Source: Solirubrobacterales bacterium
Lineage (GTDB): Bacteria; Actinomycetota; Thermoleophilia; Solirubrobacterales; Solirubrobacteraceae
Length of the DNA stretch: 64,000 nt
NCBI GenBank assembly: GCA_025963965.1
Contig: JAOPZS010000084.1
Location: 62,001-126,000, forward strand
Direction: 5' to 3'
The notes beneath the pieces are model-generated. The model worked only from the letters and a program-made list of their open reading frames with translations. It had not been told where the DNA came from and made no database searches. This document shows, one piece after another, positions 60,054 to 64,000 of this stretch (position 1 is its first letter; each line of letters opens with the position of its first letter). Made by a program: the position numbers and the translations under genes.

Positions 60054-60467
60054 ATGCAAGTACACGAGGGCATGAGCCGGACGGTGTTGACGGTCGGTCC
60101 CGGGCACTCCCTCAGGGCGGTCGCGCGGCTGATGGCCGAGCGTCGCGTCGGTGCCGCCGTCGTGATGGATCCCGACGGGCACGGCCCGGCGATCATCACC
60201 GAGCGCGACATCCTCGTTGGCGTCGGGGCCGGCCAGAGCCCTGACGAGGAGACCGTCGCCGACCATCTCACGCGGGACGTCGTCTACGCCGCTCCCGACT
60301 GGTCTCTCGAGGAGGCCGCCGCGGCGATGGTCCGCGGGAACTTTCGCCATCTGATCGTCCTCGACGGGGGCGAGACGGTCGGCATCCTGTCGGTGCGCGA
60401 TGTCGTGCGCTGCTGGACCGAAGATGGCGCGATCTGTCCGGTGCCAGCCCGGGTAGCCGTGGGGTGA
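60054..60467 (+). CDS. CBS-domain pair protein
   Basis: ATG 60054 was chosen over 59973 for its GCGAGGGA ribosome binding site and because the earlier region lacks homology. The 137 residues are two CBS motifs: MSRTVLTVGPGHSLRAVARL with AAVVMDPDG and AIITERDIL, then LTRDVVYAAPDWSLEEAAAA with HLIVLDGGETVGILSVRDVV. CBS pairs bind adenine nucleotides as sensors. It lies divergent from ctaC with no clear partner. Function unknown. Confidence 0.85.
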   Translation: MQVHEGMSRTVLTVGPGHSLRAVARLMAERRVGAAVVMDPDGHGPAIITERDILVGVGAGQSPDEETVADHLTRDVVYAAPDWSLEEAAAAMVRGNFRHLIVLDGGETVGILSVRDVVRCWTEDGAICPVPARVAVG

Positions 60468-60515
60468 GAGGGGTCGCGTGCCCGCCGGGGGGCGGGCGCG
60501 CACTCGCCACAGCGG

Positions 60516-60543
60516 CCGGGCGCGGCTGAGGGACCGCGCCCGG
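60516..60543. terminator. GC-rich hairpin after the CBS gene
   Basis: CCGGGCGCGG (60516-60525) pairs perfectly with CCGCGCCCGG (60534-60543), loop of eight. It lies 49 bases after the CBS gene stop, without a T run. Terminator role is inference. Confidence 0.45.
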
Positions 60544-60672
60544 CGCTCCACGGGGTCAAGCCGAGCTCTCGGCGTCTTCTGGCGTCGTTTCTGAGCTCGC
60601 GCGGACCGTCGGTTGCGCCGGTTGAGGGAGAGTCGCCGGAGCCGCTCTTGTCAGCTGACTGCGATGCGGCGC

Positions 60673-60906
60673 TCAGGCGTCCGGTGCCTGCAGCGGCAGC
60701 TCGTCGACTTCGCGGCGCGTGTCTTTGATCCAGCGCACGATGCAGACCAGCGTCAGCAAGCCGCCGATGATCGTCAGCTCGATGAACGTCGTCACGCCGA
60801 TCAGCGCCAGCGTGATCCCCAGCGCCGTCAGCACCGGCAGGATCGACGGGCCTGGAAGGTGGATCTCCTCGCCCACCGGCGGCGCCTCCGGCTCGAGCGG
60901 GCTCAT
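60673..60906 (-). CDS. Cytochrome c oxidase subunit IV-like protein
   Basis: ATG 60906 gives 77 residues: a proline-rich leader (MSPLEPEAPPVGEEIHLPGP) and two transmembrane helices (LPVLTALGITLALIGVTTFI and IIGGLLTLVCIVRWIKDTR). Its size, two-helix layout and the EEIHLPGPSILPVL opening match actinobacterial small oxidase subunit IV. It is preceded by a 37-aa membrane peptide with a four-base overlap. Confidence 0.75.
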   Translation of the reverse strand: MSPLEPEAPPVGEEIHLPGPSILPVLTALGITLALIGVTTFIELTIIGGLLTLVCIVRWIKDTRREVDELPLQAPDA

Positions 60907-61016
60907 GAGACGTAGACCGCCGCGACCAGGAACGTGATGGCGAACATGAACATGCAGATCCCCGCCACGATCAGGCCGGTGCGGATGTTCTTGCGCGCCA
61001 GGCGTCGAGTCAGCAT
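60903..61016 (-). CDS. 37-aa membrane peptide, oxidase small subunit
   Basis: ATG 61016 gives MLTRRLARKNIRTGLIVAGI and then a hydrophobic helix ending VAAVYVS. The stop overlaps the start of the subunit IV-like gene (ATGA), which argues that it is translated. It is too short for the usual length threshold. Probable small subunit of the oxidase; no family name. Confidence 0.55.
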   Translation of the reverse strand: MLTRRLARKNIRTGLIVAGICMFMFAITFLVAAVYVS

Positions 61017-61030
61017 GCGCAGAAGAATAT

Positions 61031-61132
61031 AGGTCGCCGCCGGGGCGGCGATGAAACGGCGCGCTCCATGCGCCTTAGATCCAGGTCGCCGTCTGACGAC
61101 GGCGAAAAAACGGCGCGCTCCATGCGCCGTTT
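61031..61132. repeat. Duplicated terminator-like segment
   Basis: Two related segments, 61031-61078 and 61089-61132, share AAACGGCGCGCTCCATGCGCC. The second folds into a perfect nine-base stem, AAACGGCGC (61108-61116) with GCGCCGTTT (61124-61132). Read leftward it ends in T-rich bases, so it terminates ctaB transcripts (or rightward ones). The segment looks duplicated, with the first copy decaying. Confidence 0.6.
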
Positions 61133-62051
61133 AGAGATGGGCGTCGGCGACCATCGCGCAGAACAGCGCCGCGAGATAGGCCAGCGAGTACAGGTACAGA
61201 CGCAGCGCGCTGCGTCTGTCGGCACGGCGGTACAGCCGCACGGCGCCGGCGATGAAGCCGAGCCCGAGTGCCAGCGAGCAGGCGAGGTAGATCAGGCCGA
61301 ACCCGCCCGCGCAGAACGGCAGCTGCGTGACGGCGTAGAGCAGCACCGAGTACAGAAGGATCTGCCGCCGCGTCTCGGCCTCGCCGCGCACGACCGGCAG
61401 CATCGGCACGCCGACCTTGCCGTACTCCTCCTTCATCAACAGCGACAGCGCCCAGAAATGCGGCGGCGTCCAGAAGAAGACGATGAAGAACAGGATCACC
61501 GCCGTGCCGCTCACCGATCCCGTCACGGCGGCCCATCCCACCAGCGGCGGCACCGCTCCGGCGGCGCCGCCGATCACGATGTTCTGCGGGGTGCGGCGCT
61601 TCAGCCAGATCGTGTAGACGAAGACGTATCCGAGGAAGCCGCTGAAGGAGAGCGCCGCCGCCAGCGGGTTGACCGTCAGCGACAGCTCGAGCAGCGACAG
61701 GCACGCCAGCACGCACCCGAACAGCAGCCCTGAGCGCGGCGCAATCCGGCCCGCCGGGATCGGGCGCGACGCGGTCCTCGACATCTGCTTGTCGATGTCG
61801 CGGTCGAACCAGTGGTTGACCGCGCCCGCGCCCCCCGCCGACAGGTACCCGCCGAGGCACGTCAGCGCGACCAGGCCCGGGGAAGGGTCGCCGGCGACGT
61901 ACATCGTCGCGATCGTCGTCAGCAGCAGGAGCGACTGGACCTTCGGCTTCGTCAGCTCCACGTAGTCCGAGAGCAGCTGGCGCGTGCGCGGAGCCAGCCC
62001 GACGCGCGGGACCTCGAGGGCGCGTTCGGCGCCGGCCCCGGCTGGCGGCAT
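61131..62051 (-). CDS. ctaB: Protoheme IX farnesyltransferase
   Basis: ATG 62051 overlaps the stop of the upstream oxidase gene by one base (TGATG). The 306-residue UbiA-family membrane protein opens YVELTKPKVQSLLLLTTIAT. It contains the first aspartate motif NHWFDRDIDKQMSRTASRP and WTPPHFWALSLLMKEEYG. It makes heme O for the cytochrome oxidases. It follows the broken A1-like subunit I on the same strand. Earlier in-frame starts to 62240 overlap the oxidase gene and were rejected. Confidence 0.95.
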   Translation of the reverse strand: MPPAGAGAERALEVPRVGLAPRTRQLLSDYVELTKPKVQSLLLLTTIATMYVAGDPSPGLVALTCLGGYLSAGGAGAVNHWFDRDIDKQMSRTASRPIPAGRIAPRSGLLFGCVLACLSLLELSLTVNPLAAALSFSGFLGYVFVYTIWLKRRTPQNIVIGGAAGAVPPLVGWAAVTGSVSGTAVILFFIVFFWTPPHFWALSLLMKEEYGKVGVPMLPVVRGEAETRRQILLYSVLLYAVTQLPFCAGGFGLIYLACSLALGLGFIAGAVRLYRRADRRSALRLYLYSLAYLAALFCAMVADAHL

Positions 62052-63811
62052 CACACGCCTACCTGTCGAGCTCCGGCAGGCACCGTTGCGCCGCTCGGCG
62101 AGGCGTCTCCGCCGGAGCGCCGCGCGACCTCGCGGCGGATGTCCTTCATCGGTTCGGCGGAGCGCACCAGCGGCACCACGTCGAAGTTGTTCGCGGGCGG
62201 GGGTGAGGCCGTGAACCACTCGAGCGTGTTCGCCTGCCACGGGTCCGGGCCGGCGACCGTGCCTTTGCGCAGGCTCAGCACGACGTTGACGACCGTCGCC
62301 GCGACACCTGCCGCGAGGATGAACGAGCCGATCGTCGAGATCACGTTGTACAGCTGCAGGTGCCCCACCGTGTCGTACTCATAGACGCGCCGCGGCATCC
62401 CGTCAAGCCCCATCACGTGCTGGATCAGGAACGTCGTGAGGATGCCGAGGAAGATCAGCGCGCAGCTGAGCCTGCCGAGGCCCTCGCTCAGCATGCGCCC
62501 GGTCATCTTCGGGAACCAGTAGTAGATCGCCGCGAAGATCGGCATCACCGCTCCGCCGAGCAGCACGAAATGCAGGTGGGCGACCACGAAGTACGTTTCG
62601 TTGACCTGCCAGTCGATCGGGAACGTCGCCAGGAAGATGCCCGAGATCCCACCGATCAGGAAGATCGCGATCGCGCCGACGCAGAACAGCAGCGGCGTTC
62701 GGAACTCGATCGATCCACGCCACAGCGTCGCCACCCAGTTCAGGACCTTCACGCCCGTCGGCACAGCGATGAAATACGAGCTCAGCATCACGAACACGAG
62801 GATCCCCTCCGGGATCGGCGCCGTGAACATGTGGTGTGCCCACGTCAGGAAGCCGAGGAACGCGATCGCCACGGTCGAGGCCGCGATCGCCTTGTAGCCG
62901 AAGATCGGCTTGCGCGCGAACACCGGCAGCACCTCCGAGATGACGCCGAACCCCGGCAGCACCATGATGTAGACCTCGGGATGGCCGAAGAACCAGAACA
63001 GGTGCTGCCACAGCATCGGCCCGGCCACGGAACTGCTGAACACGTGCGCGCCGAGCCGGCGATCGGCCTCCAGGACCAGCAACGCCGCGGTCAGCACCGG
63101 AAACGCCATGATCACCATCAGTGCGGTGAACAGAATGTTCCACGTGAACACCGACATCCGGAACATCGTGAGGCCTGGCGCCCGCAGCGTCAGGATCGTC
63201 GTGATGATGTTGACTGCGCCGAGAATTGTGCCCAGTCCGGAGACGACCAGTCCCATGATCCAGGCGTCCGCACCGACGTTCGGCGTGTGAATCATCGTGT
63301 TCTATGGCGCGTACGCGTACCCGCCGAAGTCAGCGGCACCGTCCGGCGTGATAAACCCGGACACCACCATGATTCCACCGAACAGAAACAGCCAGTACGA
63401 CATCGCGTTGAGCCGCGGGAATGAGACGTCGGACGCGCCGATCTGGAGCGGGATGACGTAGTTGGCGAAACCGAACACCAGCGGCGTGGCGAACAGCAGC
63501 ATCATAATCGTGCCGTGCGCGGTGAACAGCTGGTTGTACTGCTCCGGCGACAGGAACTGGAGTCCCGGCCAGCCCAACTCGGCACGCATCAGCAGCGCCA
63601 TCACCCCGGCGAGCAGAAAGAAGCCGAACGAGGTGACGAGGTACATGACCCCGATCTGCTTCGCGTCGGTTGTGCGGATCAGGCGGGTCAGCGCGTTTCC
63701 CCGGATCGGCAGTTCGACGGGGCCGGGACGGCCTGGCCCCTGCCCGATCGGCACCAGGATCGTGTCGCCGCGCGCGCTCACGGCTTTGGTGGCAGGTGCG
63801 CCCACGCTCAC
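62051..63811 (-). pseudogene. ctaD: A1-type cytochrome oxidase subunit I interrupted by an in-frame TAG
   Basis: One frame of 587 codons runs from GTG 63811 to 62051 with a single internal stop, TAG at 63302-63304. Before it come helices I-III with the heme ligand region [20 protein letters not shown] and [20 protein letters not shown]. After it come WIMGLVVSGLGTILGAVNII, WFFGHPEVYIMVLPGFGVIS, WAHHMFTAPIPEG and YFVVAHLHFVLLGG. All ligands and the D-channel Glu (GHPEVY) are intact. The break lies at YAYAP-stop-NTMIHTPNVG, in a loop. It may be a true mutation, a read error, or recoded; an internal ATG 63295 could start the second part but would lack helices I-III. Confidence 0.75.
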
Positions 63812-64000
63812 AGGACCAGCAGCCCGTCGGTCTGCGCGCCCTGCACCAGCGCGCCCAGCGCCTCGCCAGGGTCGATCGGCGCCAGATACGGCAGGTCGTA
63901 CGGATGGGTGCGCAGGACCGAGGTCGCATGGTGCGCCGGCACCGCACCGAGCGGATAGGCACGCGCACAGCGCCGGTCGACCGCGCCCCGACGGGTGGCG
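63808..64000 (-). CDS. C-terminal end of an unidentified protein
   Basis: The frame is open to the last base of the window on the minus strand and ends with TGA overlapping the oxidase gene start (GTGA). The visible 63 residues include [20 protein letters not shown] and end [15 protein letters not shown]. It lies upstream of subunit I, where subunit II or an accessory gene is expected, but no copper or heme motif is visible. Identity unknown. Confidence 0.5.
   Translation of the reverse strand, partial: ATRRGAVDRRCARAYPLGAVPAHHATSVLRTHPYDLPYLAPIDPGEALGALVQGAQTDGLLVL

Noticed and set aside
63302-63304. Programmed TAG recoding (for example pyrrolysine) in the oxidase gene
   Set aside because: No recoding signal or suppressor tRNA is visible here; a mutation or read error is simpler.

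Overview
The window is high-GC actinobacterial DNA, most like class Thermoleophilia (Solirubrobacterales relatives). The evidence is GC-rich codon use, many GTG and TTG starts, promoters placed so close to start codons that the mRNAs look leaderless, an S9 protein with a very long acidic N-terminus, GuaB3 next to GuaA, and the gene order rplM-rpsI-glmM-glmS-nnr-alr. Genus-level assignment is inference. No CRISPR array was seen.

Region 1 (about 1 to 29.6 kb) is an integrated mobile element, read as an integrative and mobilizable element. Its right end is a tyrosine integrase (28124-29431) lying against the 3' end of a tRNA-Leu(GAG) gene (29583-29668), with a small excisionase-like helix-turn-helix protein beside it. 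The element carries ssb, a ParB-like protein, a DUF3072-like protein, an ArdC-like antirestriction protein and a MobF/TraI-type relaxase-helicase. No type IV secretion genes or coupling protein are visible. The left end lies outside the window or could not be found.

Between these backbone genes lies a defence-like cargo: a trypsin-like protease with a coupled 57-aa protein; a large serine recombinase with a co-transcribed membrane protein; a 727-aa protein ending in a HEPN-like motif; a 1371-aa SIR2-NACHT protein; an Hsp90-like ATPase coupled to a metallophosphoesterase; and a broken DnaA_N/TIR pair. The ssb, parB, DUF3072 and ardC genes each follow a strongly structured GC-rich leader. The parB and ardC leaders are clearly homologous. 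I suggest, as a hypothesis, that these leaders act on single-stranded DNA or RNA to switch on genes needed early in a recipient.

Region 2 (29.6 to 55.3 kb) is chromosomal core: tRNA-Leu, lexA with an SOS box, rnpB, a STAS protein, a thrC operon with an unusual LeuRS-like gene, guaB3-guaA behind a possible attenuator, a TetR/P450 pair, rplM-rpsI, glmM, glmS, nnr, alr, a CCA-adding-type enzyme, a HIT protein, secreted proteins and a glycosyltransferase. Together these serve GMP synthesis, translation, cell-wall precursor supply and NADPH repair.

Region 3 (54 to 64 kb) holds respiration genes: a cytochrome c-cupredoxin fusion, an aa3-type oxidase set (subunits II, I and III plus small subunits), ctaB, and a second subunit I gene interrupted by one in-frame TAG. 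The two subunit I genes are of different types, A2-like (YSHP) and A1-like (GHPEVY).
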